Shown: positions 9,340 through 18,493 of the stretch, in pieces
Layout of the letters: each line of letters opens with the position of its first letter
Position numbering within the stretch: the first letter of the stretch is position 1
Origin: Acetobacter indonesiensis
Lineage (GTDB): Bacteria > Pseudomonadota > Alphaproteobacteria > Acetobacterales > Acetobacteraceae
Direction of reading: 5' to 3'
Assembly (NCBI RefSeq): GCF_000963945.1
Contig: NZ_BAMW01000015.1
Coordinates: 62,001 to 126,000, forward strand
Length of the DNA: 64,000 nt
Made by a program: the position numbers and the translations under genes
The notes under the pieces: generated by a model
Databases searched by the model: none
What the model was told of the DNA's origin: nothing
Seen by the model: only the letters and a program-made list of their open reading frames with translations

Positions 9340-11058
9340 ATGACACAAACACTGCCCCAAGGTGACCAGTCTTTGCTGGCCAGCCTGAAGACGATTGTTG
9401 GCACACACCACGTTCTGACCAGTGAGGCTGAAACGTACCGGTTTCGGCACGGCTTCCGCTTTGGGGCAGGGAATGTGCTGGCGGTTGTGCAGCCGGGCAG
9501 TCTGGTTGAACTCTGGCGGGTGTCTCAGGCCTGTGCGCAGGCTGGCAAGATTATCATCATGCAAGCGGCTAATACGGGCCTGACCGGGGGCTCCACCCCC
9601 GACGGCAATGATTATGACCGTGAGATTGTGCTGATCAGCACTTTGCGTCTGACCGGTATTCATCTGATTGGTGAAGGCAAGCAGGTTGTGTGTTTGCCGG
9701 GTGCCACGCTGTATGAACTGGAAAGCAAACTTGCCGCCATAGGGCGTGAACCTCATTCCGTTATTGGGTCTTCCTGCATCGGGGCGTCCGTGCTGGGGGG
9801 TATTAGCAATAACTCCGGCGGGGCGTTGGTGCAGCGTGGGCCTGCTTATACCGAAATGGCGGTCTTCGGGCAGGTGGGTGAAGACGGCGTTCTGCGTTTG
9901 GTCAACCATCTGGGTATTCAGTTGGGTGATGACCCCGAAGCTATCCTGGGTAAGCTGGAAGCTGGTACATTCAGTGACGCTGATATTAACTGGGATGCCG
10001 GCCGTGGCCATGACGGCAACTATATCAGCCATATCCGGGAAGTGGATGCAGATACTCCCGCACGGTATAATGCAGACCCCGGTCGCTGGTATGAAGCCGC
10101 AGGGTGTGCGGGCAAACTGGTGGTGTTTGCTGTGCGTCTGGATACGTTTCCGGCAAATAAAAACCCGTCAGTTTTCTACATTGGCACCAACAGCACGGAT
10201 GAGCTGGAAGATCTGCGCCGTCATGTGCTGACAGCGTTTGATGAACTGCCGATTGCTGGTGAATATATCCATCGCGACGCCTTCAATATTGCCGAGAAAT
10301 ACGGCAAAGATACTTTCGCAATTATCCGGAAATTTGGCACGGCGTTCCTGCCCAAGATGTTTGCCATGAAATCCCGGTTTGATATCTTCACCAAGAAGTT
10401 CGGCTTTCTGCCTGAAAATCTGAGTGACCGGATTATGCAGGCGCTGAGCGTATTTATCCCAACCCAGCTTCCCAAACGGATGCTGGATTACCGTGATAAA
10501 TTCGAACATCATCTGATGCTCAAGGTTTCCGCGTCTCTTACGGCCCCGATGCGGGCTTATCTGACGGAATATTTTGGCAGAGTATCAGGCGACTTCTTCG
10601 AATGCACACCCGACGAAGGCACGCGTGCCTTCCTGCATCGTTTTGCTGCGGCTGGTGCAGCAATCCGCTATCGTGCCGTTCATCATAAGGAAGCGGATGA
10701 TATCGTGGCGCTGGATGTTGCGCTGCGTCGTAATGACCGGGAGTGGTTTGAAAAACTACCCAAGGACATTGAAGACAAAATTATTGTCAAACTCTATTAC
10801 GGCCATTTCCTGTGCCATGTGATGCATCAGGATTACGTGGTGAAGAAGGGTTATAACGCCATTGCAGTTGAACACAGCATGTTACCTGGCCTTGACCAGC
10901 GTGGGGCACGTTACCCGGCAGAACATAACGTCGGCCACCTGTATCAGGCTCCTGATGATATGCTGGCCCACTATCGCAGCCTTGACCCGTGCAACTGCTT
11001 TAACCCCGGTATCGGTCAGGCAACAAAGAAGAAGAACTGGGTGGCTGAAAGCGTTTGA
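9340..11058 (+). CDS. dld: quinone-dependent D-lactate dehydrogenase
   Basis: A 572-residue FAD-dependent respiratory D-lactate dehydrogenase of the E. coli Dld type, which oxidises D-lactate to pyruvate and reduces membrane quinone. The N-terminal FAD-binding (PCMH-type) domain contains the glycine-rich TGLTGGSTPDG stretch, and the C-terminal half matches the membrane-binding Dld domain, ending with a Cys- and Asn-containing DPCNCFNPGIG motif. The length agrees with the family. It appears monocistronic, followed by a strong terminator. This gene suits the incomplete-oxidation lifestyle of acetic acid bacteria, where lactate is a common substrate. Confidence 0.95.
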   Translation: MTQTLPQGDQSLLASLKTIVGTHHVLTSEAETYRFRHGFRFGAGNVLAVVQPGSLVELWRVSQACAQAGKIIIMQAANTGLTGGSTPDGNDYDREIVLISTLRLTGIHLIGEGKQVVCLPGATLYELESKLAAIGREPHSVIGSSCIGASVLGGISNNSGGALVQRGPAYTEMAVFGQVGEDGVLRLVNHLGIQLGDDPEAILGKLEAGTFSDADINWDAGRGHDGNYISHIREVDADTPARYNADPGRWYEAAGCAGKLVVFAVRLDTFPANKNPSVFYIGTNSTDELEDLRRHVLTAFDELPIAGEYIHRDAFNIAEKYGKDTFAIIRKFGTAFLPKMFAMKSRFDIFTKKFGFLPENLSDRIMQALSVFIPTQLPKRMLDYRDKFEHHLMLKVSASLTAPMRAYLTEYFGRVSGDFFECTPDEGTRAFLHRFAAAGAAIRYRAVHHKEADDIVALDVALRRNDREWFEKLPKDIEDKIIVKLYYGHFLCHVMHQDYVVKKGYNAIAVEHSMLPGLDQRGARYPAEHNVGHLYQAPDDMLAHYRSLDPCNCFNPGIGQATKKKNWVAESV

Positions 11059-11110
11059 TAATGATGGGGCTGTTCATCTAACTGACGGGTGAACATTATA
11101 GCTATTAAAG

Positions 11111-11147
11111 AAAAAGCGTGTCGGGGCGAACCCGGCACGCTTTTTTT
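11111..11147 (+). terminator. Rho-independent terminator after dld
   Basis: GCGTGTCGGG pairs with CCCGGCACGC (one T-G wobble) around a GCGAA loop, flanked by AAAAA and followed by seven T. It is about 50 bases after the dld stop. The A and T flanks make it partly bidirectional. Confidence 0.9.
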
Positions 11148-11200
11148 GTTCCAGACGGAATAGCTTGCCTTGGTGGAAAGGCTATTCCGCTTTGGGCTGA

Positions 11201-11587
11201 TTACAGACCAGCAGGAACCTTACCGCCGTTTTCAGCCAGCTTCTGACGGACTTCTTTGATCAGCCAGATGTTCATGGTGGCAGAGTCATTGGTGTCACCT
11301 GTGTAACCCAGTTCGCTAGCCAGCTTCTTGCGGGCATCCAGTGAGCTGTCGAGGCCGAGGAGCTTCAGCAGGTCAACAATGGATTCTTTCCAGTTCAGGT
11401 TCTGACCGTTCTTGGCAGCCATGTCTGTCAGGACGGCGTCAACATCAACCGGGGTAGCCGGGGCAGCAGCGGCTGCGGCCGGAGCAGCGGCATCTGGTGT
11501 GGCAGACGCAGCGCCAGCGGTGGTGTCAGGCGTGGCTGCTTTTGCATGGTGAAAGATTGAGGAAAGAATGGAGCCGAAAATGCTCAT
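11201..11587 (-). CDS. DUF3597 family protein
   Basis: A 128-residue protein of the DUF3597 family, whose role is unknown. The N-terminus MSIFGSILSSIF is followed by an Ala/Thr/Pro-rich linker (about 15-42) and the conserved C-terminal domain beginning VDVDAVLTDMAAKNG and containing LDSSLDARKKLASELGY. The C-terminal half has a LysM-like or peptidoglycan-binding-like helical appearance, but I would not assign function from that. The start is the ATG at 11587 with GAAGGAAA upstream. It is monocistronic, with a long AT-rich upstream region. Confidence 0.82.
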   Translation of the reverse strand: MSIFGSILSSIFHHAKAATPDTTAGAASATPDAAAPAAAAAAPATPVDVDAVLTDMAAKNGQNLNWKESIVDLLKLLGLDSSLDARKKLASELGYTGDTNDSATMNIWLIKEVRQKLAENGGKVPAGL

Positions 11588-11915
11588 GCTAAAGTTTCCT
11601 TCTACAATAGTGGGCAGGCTGCACTGTAAGAAAACAATGCTGTAAAAGCCCGTCCCTATACCGCTGCAAGCATACAACAGGGGAGAAGGTTGCCTAGAGT
11701 GCTTGCTGAAATGAAAAAATTAACTTTTTTTAATCAATTTCATTGTGAAATATGTCATGAACACATCAATAACCAGCATTATTTCATGATGATTTCAAAC
11801 CAATACCATATTTGCGCCATCAATCGGAGAGCGCACTCTGAAATGCAGGAGTAGGCCGCATAGCTGGGCACCCTAAAACAGAGCCGTAAAGGCTAGAGGG
11901 CGCGTTTCAACGCAC
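11588..11915. other. AT-rich intergenic region upstream of the DUF3597 gene
   Basis: No credible gene. About 11710-11820 is markedly AT-rich and contains imperfect dyads (GAAATGA ... TTTCATT around 11708-11743; TTTCATGATGA-like stretches further on). It presumably carries the promoter of the minus-strand DUF3597 gene. No specific operator is recognised. Confidence 0.5.
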
Positions 11916-11965
11916 AAAAAAGGCGCTGATTATCGATGCATCTGCACCATAACCAACGCCTTTTT
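11916..11965 (-). terminator. Rho-independent terminator after ahcY
   Basis: Read on the minus strand, GGCGTTGGTTAT pairs with ATAATCAGCGCC (12 bp, with two wobbles) and is followed by six T. It begins about 46 bases past the ahcY stop. Confidence 0.85.
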
Positions 11966-12011
11966 GAAAAACTTTAGCAGAGCCCTGTTTGCCAGAACTC
12001 TGCGTCAGATT

Positions 12012-13301
12012 TTAGTAACGGTATTCTTCATGCTTGAACGGGCCGTTAACCGGCACGTCAATGTAGTCAGCCTGTTTCTGGCTCATCTTGCTCAACTGAG
12101 CACCAACTTTGGCCAGATGCAGGGCGGCAACCTTTTCGTCCAGCTTCTTCGGCAGGGTGTAGACTTTAACGTCATACTTGCCTTCAGGCGCTGTCCACAG
12201 TTCGATCTGGGCCAGTGTCTGGTTGGTGAAGGAAGCAGACATCACGAAAGACGGGTGGCCTGTGGCGTTACCAAGGTTCACCAGACGGCCTTCGGACAGG
12301 ACGATCAGACGCTTGCCATCAGGGAAGACAACTTCATCAACCTGCGGTTTGATGTTGTCCCACGTGAAGTTGCGCAGGCCGCCAATCTGAATTTCAGAAT
12401 CGAAGTGGCCGATGTTGCACACGATTGCGCGGTTTTTCATGGCGCGCATGTGGTCAACGGTAATCACGTCCACGTTGCCGGTTGCTGTCACGAAGATATC
12501 GCCGCGGGGGGCTGCTTCTTCCATGGTGACAACTTCATAGCCTTCCATAGCGGCCTGAAGAGCGCAGATCGGGTCAACTTCCGTAACCAGAACGCGGCAG
12601 CCAGCGTTACGCAGGGAAGCAGCAGAACCTTTACCCACGTCACCATAACCTGCAACCACGGCAACTTTACCGGCCATCATTACGTCTGTGCCACGGCGAA
12701 TGGCGTCAACCAGACTTTCGCGGCAGCCATACAGGTTGTCGAACTTGGATTTGGTAACGCTGTCATTCACGTTGATGGCCGGAACCTTCAGCGTGCCTTT
12801 TTTCTGCATTTCCCACAGGCGGTGCACGCCCGTTGTGGTTTCTTCAGACAGGCCCTTAACGTTCTTCAGCAGTTCCGGATACTGGTCATGCATCATGACC
12901 GTCAGGTCACCACCGTCGTCCAGAATCATGTTCGGGGTCCAGCCATCGGGGCCCTGAATGGTCTGCTCAATGCACCAGTTGAATTCGTCTTCCGTCAGGC
13001 CCTTCCAGGCGAACACGGGAATACCGGCAGCAGCAATGGCAGCCGCTGCGTGATCCTGCGTGGAGAAAATGTTGCAGGAAGACCAGCGCACGGTTGCGCC
13101 CAGTGCAACCAGCGTTTCAATCAGAACAGCGGTCTGAATGGTCATGTGCAGGCAGCCTGCAATGCGCGCACCCTTCAGCGGCTGGCTGGCACCATATTCC
13201 TCACGCAGTGCCATCAGGCCCGGCATTTCGCCTTCTGCGATTGAAATTTCCTTGCGGCCCCAGTCTGCCAGAGAGAGGTCTTTAACCTTGTAGTCGCTCA
13301 T
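12012..13301 (-). CDS. ahcY: adenosylhomocysteinase
   Basis: A 429-residue NAD-dependent hydrolase that splits S-adenosylhomocysteine into adenosine and homocysteine, relieving product inhibition of methyltransferases. The Rossmann NAD motif [10 protein letters not shown], the N-terminal [15 protein letters not shown] and the C-terminal KHEEYRY ending are all family hallmarks. The start ATG at 13301 has AGGA about six bases upstream. It is divergent from the plsC-type gene with a shared upstream region of roughly 175 bases. It is strongly codon-biased, which leaves the opposite strand open over most of its length. Confidence 0.97.
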   Translation of the reverse strand: MSDYKVKDLSLADWGRKEISIAEGEMPGLMALREEYGASQPLKGARIAGCLHMTIQTAVLIETLVALGATVRWSSCNIFSTQDHAAAAIAAAGIPVFAWKGLTEDEFNWCIEQTIQGPDGWTPNMILDDGGDLTVMMHDQYPELLKNVKGLSEETTTGVHRLWEMQKKGTLKVPAINVNDSVTKSKFDNLYGCRESLVDAIRRGTDVMMAGKVAVVAGYGDVGKGSAASLRNAGCRVLVTEVDPICALQAAMEGYEVVTMEEAAPRGDIFVTATGNVDVITVDHMRAMKNRAIVCNIGHFDSEIQIGGLRNFTWDNIKPQVDEVVFPDGKRLIVLSEGRLVNLGNATGHPSFVMSASFTNQTLAQIELWTAPEGKYDVKVYTLPKKLDEKVAALHLAKVGAQLSKMSQKQADYIDVPVNGPFKHEEYRY

Positions 13302-13476
13302 GTCGGTCCTGTTCTTCCTGTCGAAATCGAGCGTTTATATACAGACAGGGGGCCGTGCAGACCAGATATAACCCGCATGTCTTGTGCTTAAAGCTGGCCT
13401 GCGGGTTGCAAGATGCGCGGTTTTCTGGTCTCCACAGGGCAGTCTGAACCTGAAAATATGGTGGTCTGGCGCGGTT

Positions 13477-14178
13477 ATGGCTGTGTTTCGTTCTGTCCTG
13501 TTCAATGTTCTGGCGTTTCTGCTCACACTGATTATGGGGGTAGGGGCGTTTCCGGTGCGGTGGTTCGCGCATGGTCTGGCCCTGCCTTACGCAAAACTTT
13601 GGTCACGCTTGGTGCTTGACCTGTTTCGCGCCATCTGTGGGGTGGAAATACGGATTACGGGGCAGGAGCATGTCGCGGGCGCTGGCCCGAAACTGATAGC
13701 CTCCCAGCATCAGTCGGCTTTTGATACCCTGATCTGGATGCTGCTGGTGCCGCAGCCTTCCTATGTCATGAAGGGGGAATTGCGCCGTATTCCTCTTCTG
13801 GGGCCAATGCTGATTTTAACTGGCATGATGCCCATAGACCGTGCGGACGGGGCAAAGGCATTGCGTCTTTTGCTGCGTGAAACCGATACTGCTGTTCAGG
13901 CTGGCAAACAGATTATCATCTTCCCGGAAGGCACCCGCACGGCACCCGGAGAACACGTTGCGCTGAAACCCGGAATTGCTGCGATGGCAGCCCATAGTGG
14001 CTTGCCTGTGGTACCAGTCGCGACAAATTCTGGCCTGTTCTGGGGGCGAAATGCGTTTTTCAAGCGATCAGGCGTGCTGCATATTGCAATTGGCACCCCC
14101 ATTGACGCCCCCAACCGCAAGGTTCTGCTTCCGCGGATTGAGGGCGCCTGGCGGGATCTGGAAAAAACGTTTCACTGA
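13477..14178 (+). CDS. plsC: 1-acyl-sn-glycerol-3-phosphate acyltransferase (PlsC family)
   Basis: A roughly 233-residue membrane-associated acyltransferase that would convert lysophosphatidic acid to phosphatidic acid. One hydrophobic N-terminal segment (about 5-28) precedes the acyltransferase motifs: HQSAFD (His78, Asp83) and FPEGTR (149-154). The start is uncertain: ATG 13477 lacks a clear ribosome-binding site, though GGTGG lies 12 bases upstream, and the frame stays open to 13384. Paralogous lyso-lipid acyltransferases share these motifs, so substrate is inferred from the family. Confidence 0.85.
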   Translation: MAVFRSVLFNVLAFLLTLIMGVGAFPVRWFAHGLALPYAKLWSRLVLDLFRAICGVEIRITGQEHVAGAGPKLIASQHQSAFDTLIWMLLVPQPSYVMKGELRRIPLLGPMLILTGMMPIDRADGAKALRLLLRETDTAVQAGKQIIIFPEGTRTAPGEHVALKPGIAAMAAHSGLPVVPVATNSGLFWGRNAFFKRSGVLHIAIGTPIDAPNRKVLLPRIEGAWRDLEKTFH

Positions 14179-14619
14179 ATTCTAATCCTGTTGGTCAAGA
14201 AATCAGCAGGGTAAAAGTGCGCTTATACCCTGTTTCTCCTGTGGATAAGTGTGTGGATTTTTAGAGTTTGCGTGAAATACTTTGCCCTGAAGCCTCGCGT
14301 ATTTAAGGCGTTATTTAAACAGAACTGTCACATATGGTTCGATCTGTTTTTGCTTTTCGCATGATGAATTTCAAAAACTGATTGCATAACAATGGGTTTC
14401 TATAAATCAAAATATGTATTTTTTGTGACGAATATTATAAACTTCATGGATTTTCCACGAGTCTGCTAACCAGTGTAGGCAATCAGACTATTGTGGACAA
14501 AAACAGGTGTGCTCAAAACTACTGCACAGGCCATGCGTTGAAAGAGCAGGCTTCCAGACGTTGAGACAACGTGAAAAGCAGGTAATATATTCGGGATAAC
14601 TTCAACAGAGCTTTGTTTG
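14179..14619. other. AT-rich gap with DnaA-box-like sites
   Basis: No gene fits here. The stretch 14280-14460 is much richer in A and T than its surroundings. TGTGGATAA at 14240-14248 is an exact reverse-strand copy of the consensus DnaA box TTATCCACA. TGTGGACAA at 14492-14500 has one mismatch; TGTGGATTT at 14252-14260 and TTTTCCACG at 14451-14459 have two. It also must hold the promoter of the downstream methyltransferase. Confidence 0.45.
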
Positions 14620-15309
14620 ATGCCGCAGATGACACCAGCCGTGCCTTTACCGCAATTTCTGCTTCGCAACGCGCGTATTGTGCCGAACAGAGATGATATC
14701 CTGCCACTTCTGCCCCGCCATGCTGTTATTGCTGAAGTTGGTGTCATGACAGGGGATTTCTCCCAAAAAATCCTGACAGTTTGCCAGCCAAAGACATTTT
14801 ACGCGCTGGATCTGTTCGACATCCATAATCTTCCCATGGTCTGGGGGCAGCCGACAGCCGATCTTTTCACCAACAAGACTCATCTGGATTTCTATAAACA
14901 TCGTTTTGCGGCGGAAATTGCGGCTGGTCGCGTGAATGTTCTGCCCGGTGACAGTGCGGCGATGCTGGAGCAACTGCCAGATAACAGTCTGGATGTCGTG
15001 TATCTGGATGCCGATCATCGATATGAAGCGGTTGAAAGAGAGCTGGAAATATGCAGCCGCAAGCTTAAGCCGCATACGGGGCTGATTGTGCTGAATGACT
15101 ACATCATGACAGATGGCGGGGGCCCTTATGGTGTTATTCAGGCAGCCCACGAATTCATGCTGAAATACGGGTGGGAAATGGTGGTCTTCGCCCTGCAAGA
15201 ATATATGTATTGCGATATTGTTATTCGCAAACTGCCTGCCAGCCGGTCCCGCCGTATTGCGCAACGGTTGGCATTGCAACTGGGCTATAAGGGGCTGGGT
15301 CGTTTTTAA
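14620..15309 (+). CDS. class I SAM-dependent methyltransferase
   Basis: A 229-residue protein of the Methyltransf_24-like class. AVIAEVGVMTGDFSQKI is the SAM-binding motif I region, followed by FYALDLFDI, and VVYLDADHRYEAVEREL marks the motif II/III region. The VLNDY further on resembles metal-assisted small-molecule O-methyltransferases and sugar methyltransferases. Substrate unknown. The ATG at 14620 is chosen; a TTG immediately before it is an equally framed alternative. It follows an unusually AT-rich intergenic region. Confidence 0.78.
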   Translation: MPQMTPAVPLPQFLLRNARIVPNRDDILPLLPRHAVIAEVGVMTGDFSQKILTVCQPKTFYALDLFDIHNLPMVWGQPTADLFTNKTHLDFYKHRFAAEIAAGRVNVLPGDSAAMLEQLPDNSLDVVYLDADHRYEAVERELEICSRKLKPHTGLIVLNDYIMTDGGGPYGVIQAAHEFMLKYGWEMVVFALQEYMYCDIVIRKLPASRSRRIAQRLALQLGYKGLGRF

Positions 15310-15358
15310 GTTAGACAGATCTGTTCTGAAACCCGCCATAGCCTGCTTAATTGGAGGA

Positions 15359-16474
15359 ATGATTCTTGATACTGCGTGCTGGTGGGGCGGCGTCCGGTAT
15401 CTTGACGTGCGACTGGCAAAGGTTGAGGCCGAAACCGGCTGTCAGATTTCAAGCCAGCACCACCACAAGGGCGGATGGCCAATCGCGGCTCGTCTAACGC
15501 TTTCTTTACCCGTGATGATATGCCCTGCTGGTTCCAACTCCCGCGTGGTCTTTGCCTCCGATAGGATGCGAGTGGAGGGTGTTCCGTGGGCTCCCGCATC
15601 AGTGCGGCTCTGGCTGGAAGGGAGCCAGTCGATAGGACAGACAGCGTCAGATAATACGTTCCGTCTGCTTGCCAAGCGCGACGGTGCCCCCTTTGGTCTT
15701 TTTCTGCCGCTCGGATCGCAAAATGGTCAGGGTGTCGTAAAATTCCAGTCGGCTTTTGCCCATTTTCAAGCGCAACTGGGCATAGCCTCGCGTTACCCCG
15801 TTACGGTCAAAAATCTGTCTGGCCGTATAGTCTGGAACAGGCGGGCTACAGATCAGGCAAGTGCTCTGGCGATCAGCGCATCTGCGGATCAGGCAAGAGT
15901 GGCTCCTATGGCCGATAGCCTCAGCCAAGTTTCAGTGGTAGTTTCTGTGCCCGGCCCATTTCCACAAGCAAATGTCATGGCATTGTTGGGTGCCGTGCTC
16001 TTGCCTGATCTTGCGCATAATAAAGGGGAGGTCGATGACCAGTCAGACGCCGTTACACAAAAACAGGTAAATCCTCCGTCCATTCTGGTGCAGAAATTAG
16101 CAGCCCGATGGCGTGGGGTTGATTTTTCGTGGTCGGCACGCCTGCTGGCTGCACAAACAGGCCTGACGGGCGAAAGCTGGTTGACCCTGACCAACTGGCG
16201 CACGCTGCTGAAAACGCTGGCAGATGATAAAACACTTACTCCACAACAAACGGTGTTTCTAAACAGGTTGTCAGACGAACTGTCTCAGAGATTTTCGCAA
16301 TTTGATGGCCCATTTGCGTTTCCGCTTCCGGTCCGAAAGGGTAGCATCATGCTGGGTGGTGTCTCTGGAACGGCATTGCTGGGGGTTCTGCGATCAGGCC
16401 AGCCGTCTTCGGCTCTATTTCCCGTCTTTCAACGGGGCGATAGGGCTCTGTCGGGTGCGTCACCCGCGCCGTGA
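15359..16474 (+). CDS. DUF2125-like exported protein
   Basis: About 371 residues, resembling the alphaproteobacterial DUF2125 family: a short hydrophobic N-terminus, then a GCQISSQHHHKGGWPIAARL segment and alternating polar/hydrophobic beta-rich sequence. Function unknown; family members are predicted periplasmic or membrane-anchored. The start is unclear. ATG 15359 has GGAGGA practically touching it, and the hydrophobic stretch LKPAIACLIGGMILDTA begins ten codons earlier without any ATG, GTG or TTG. Either the signal anchor is truncated or a non-standard start is used; an in-frame start at 15218 would overlap the preceding gene by 92 bases. Confidence 0.6.
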   Translation: MILDTACWWGGVRYLDVRLAKVEAETGCQISSQHHHKGGWPIAARLTLSLPVMICPAGSNSRVVFASDRMRVEGVPWAPASVRLWLEGSQSIGQTASDNTFRLLAKRDGAPFGLFLPLGSQNGQGVVKFQSAFAHFQAQLGIASRYPVTVKNLSGRIVWNRRATDQASALAISASADQARVAPMADSLSQVSVVVSVPGPFPQANVMALLGAVLLPDLAHNKGEVDDQSDAVTQKQVNPPSILVQKLAARWRGVDFSWSARLLAAQTGLTGESWLTLTNWRTLLKTLADDKTLTPQQTVFLNRLSDELSQRFSQFDGPFAFPLPVRKGSIMLGGVSGTALLGVLRSGQPSSALFPVFQRGDRALSGASPAP

Positions 16475-16680
16475 GATGGCCTTACTCAGAACGCTCCAGC
16501 CCTGTTTTATTGACCGCGCTTGTCCTGCATCTACCCCGTCAACGCGATGATAGATTTCTGAACAATAACGCCTTCATAAATCTCTCGCACCAGGAGGTTC
16601 GGCTAGTTGCACCGTAACCGCACGCGTGAGATGCCCAATCCTCAAAAAACCAAGCATCTGCACAGCATGATAGTGCAAGG

Positions 16681-16711
16681 AAAAAAGGAGGGAGAGACCA
16701 ATTCGCTCCCC
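16681..16711 (-). terminator. probable terminator after gloB
   Basis: On the minus strand GGGAG pairs with CTCCC across a short loop, followed by TCC and six T. It lies about 25 bases past the gloB stop. The stem is only five base pairs, so the call is tentative. Confidence 0.45.
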
Positions 16712-16734
16712 TACATCCTTAGCCTATGGGGCAG

Positions 16735-17460
16735 TTAGAAAGTGTCTTTTGCCAGCCTTAATGCTGCAAGGGCTTTGACTGTGCCAGCACGCAGGAACGG
16801 GTTTGTTGCGCGCTCTAGTCCCAACGAGGAAGGAACGGTAGGCATCCCTTTGGCTCTTAAATGACGCACGTCTTCAGCACGTTTCTGTAGGGCTGCGTTG
16901 TCTGGCGTTGCATGCAGGGCAAATGCCGCGTTTGACTGGGTATATTCATGCCCGCAATACACCAAAGTTGTGTCTGGCAGCGTGTCGAACCGATGCAGGG
17001 TGTGGAACATTTGTTCTGCTGTGCCTTCAAAAAGGCGACCGCAACCCAGACTGAACAGGGTATCTCCGCAGAATAAGGTGGGCGGGTCAGAAAAATAGAA
17101 CGCAATATGCCCGCTTGTGTGGCCGGGCACGGCAATGACGTTGCCAACGGACGCTCCGACCATCAGTGTGTCATTGTCTTTTAGGGGAATATCAAGATCA
17201 GGCATCCGGTGCTGTTCGGCAGCAGGGCCAGCAACTTTTGCGCCATAGCGCGCCCGCAAAGCCGTGCTGCCACCGATATGGTCAGCGTGATGATGGGTGA
17301 GCAGAATAAGATCAAGCCTGCCGCCTTCTTTCTCAATCACTGCTTCAATAGGGGCTGCGTCTCCGGGGTCCACGACCGCAATGGTGCCTGTTTCTTCGTC
17401 GCGCAACAGCCACGCGTAGTTGTCTGACAAAACCGGAATGGCACGGGTATGAAGCGGCAT
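16735..17460 (-). CDS. gloB: hydroxyacylglutathione hydrolase (glyoxalase II)
   Basis: A 241-residue metallo-beta-lactamase-fold hydrolase that releases D-lactate and glutathione from S-lactoylglutathione in methylglyoxal detoxification. The metal motif THHHADHIGG is at 55-64; further ligands appear in VPGHTSGH, FCGDTLF and VYCGHEYT, the last typical of glyoxalase II. Start ATG 17460 is preceded by GGGAG nine bases upstream, better than the in-frame ATG 20 codons earlier. It is divergent from a methyltransferase gene with 74 bases between the starts. The product D-lactate could feed the dld enzyme encoded nearby (inference). Confidence 0.93.
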   Translation of the reverse strand: MPLHTRAIPVLSDNYAWLLRDEETGTIAVVDPGDAAPIEAVIEKEGGRLDLILLTHHHADHIGGSTALRARYGAKVAGPAAEQHRMPDLDIPLKDNDTLMVGASVGNVIAVPGHTSGHIAFYFSDPPTLFCGDTLFSLGCGRLFEGTAEQMFHTLHRFDTLPDTTLVYCGHEYTQSNAAFALHATPDNAALQKRAEDVRHLRAKGMPTVPSSLGLERATNPFLRAGTVKALAALRLAKDTF

Positions 17461-17534
17461 GGGCGGGGTCTCCCGTTTTTTAAGGTAATGCCGATACATG
17501 GCATCTTGGGGGAAGGTCATGATAGACAGGAGAT

Positions 17535-18290
17535 ATGCAGACTGTCATGCAGCCCGATATCACAGATTTTTATAACTCCCATGAAGGCGCTGTCTGCGCT
17601 GCGTTGATTCGTGAGCGGCTGCAATGGTTCTGGCCAGATCTGCGGCGGCAGTCGGTGCTGGGGGTTGGGTTCGCGCAGCCTTATCTTAGCGCGTGGCGCG
17701 GGCGTGGCGCTCTGTGCGTATCGGCCATCCTGCCAAGCCAGATCATGCCAATGCAAGATACCGCCGCGTCGGACGGTTTTTCGGTCTTTTCAAGGGAAGA
17801 TCGCTGCTGCGTGGTCGATGCCCAGCATCTTCCTTTCTGTGACGAAATGTTTGATCGTGTGCTGGTGGTTCATGCGCTTGAAAATGCGGAACAGGCCGTG
17901 ACTCTGCTACGCGCTGCCAGCCGTGTGTTGCGCGATGATGGACGTATTCTACTGATTGTCCCAAACAAAATCGGTGGGCGATTACGCCAGAAAAACACAC
18001 CTTTTGCACGCGATGCCCGGTTTACCCGTAACGGATTGAAAGCCGTTCTGGGCCGGGCCATGCTGCATATGGAAAGACGGGACGAAGCCTGTTTTCTGCC
18101 AGTTTTACGGGGGTACAGCACATTGGAGCGCGGCCGGGCGTCTGATATTGCCGGAAAAGTCTTTTGCCCCGGTCTCGGCAGTCTGATGTTGGTTGAAGCG
18201 GTTAAGGACGTTCATGCCGCATTACCCCTACCGGTTACGGCCAAGCGCTCATGGTTTCGTAAATCCGTGGTCGCCACGCAGGAATTTTAG
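17535..18290 (+). CDS. class I SAM-dependent methyltransferase
   Basis: A 251-residue methyltransferase of the Methyltransf_11 type. The motif I glycine stretch is SVLGVGFAQPYL, the motif II/III region includes CCVVDAQHLPFCDEMFDRVLVVHALE, and DDGRILLIVPN is the post-II segment. Substrate unknown. Head-to-head pairing of such a gene with gloB recurs in alphaproteobacteria to my knowledge, but the functional link is unproven. ATG 17535 has AGGAG six bases upstream in the shared divergent region. Confidence 0.8.
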   Translation: MQTVMQPDITDFYNSHEGAVCAALIRERLQWFWPDLRRQSVLGVGFAQPYLSAWRGRGALCVSAILPSQIMPMQDTAASDGFSVFSREDRCCVVDAQHLPFCDEMFDRVLVVHALENAEQAVTLLRAASRVLRDDGRILLIVPNKIGGRLRQKNTPFARDARFTRNGLKAVLGRAMLHMERRDEACFLPVLRGYSTLERGRASDIAGKVFCPGLGSLMLVEAVKDVHAALPLPVTAKRSWFRKSVVATQEF

Positions 18291-18493
18291 ACGTTTTCTG
18301 CCGCCTGCCGGTATTCCTGCCACAAAGTCCGTGCAAAGGCGCAAGTTGGGCGTTGCCACACGGCGGCGTGCATGGTGTTATCCGCCAGTTTTTTAATAAA
18401 GACCGCTTTCTCCGGGCTTAAAGTCAGGGGGCGGATGTTGTGTAAGGCAGGACAGGGCCAATTCTTACATCCTTTCTTCTTTGCAGCCTGCTG

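Noticed and set aside
11964-13244. A long open frame antisense to ahcY
   Set aside because: It is the mirror of a strongly codon-biased gene; its translation is rich in His, Phe and Asn with no family resemblance.
13302-13476. A SAM or SAH riboswitch upstream of ahcY
   Set aside because: I looked for the conserved SAH and SAM-II core patterns by eye and found none; the 5' region appears unstructured.
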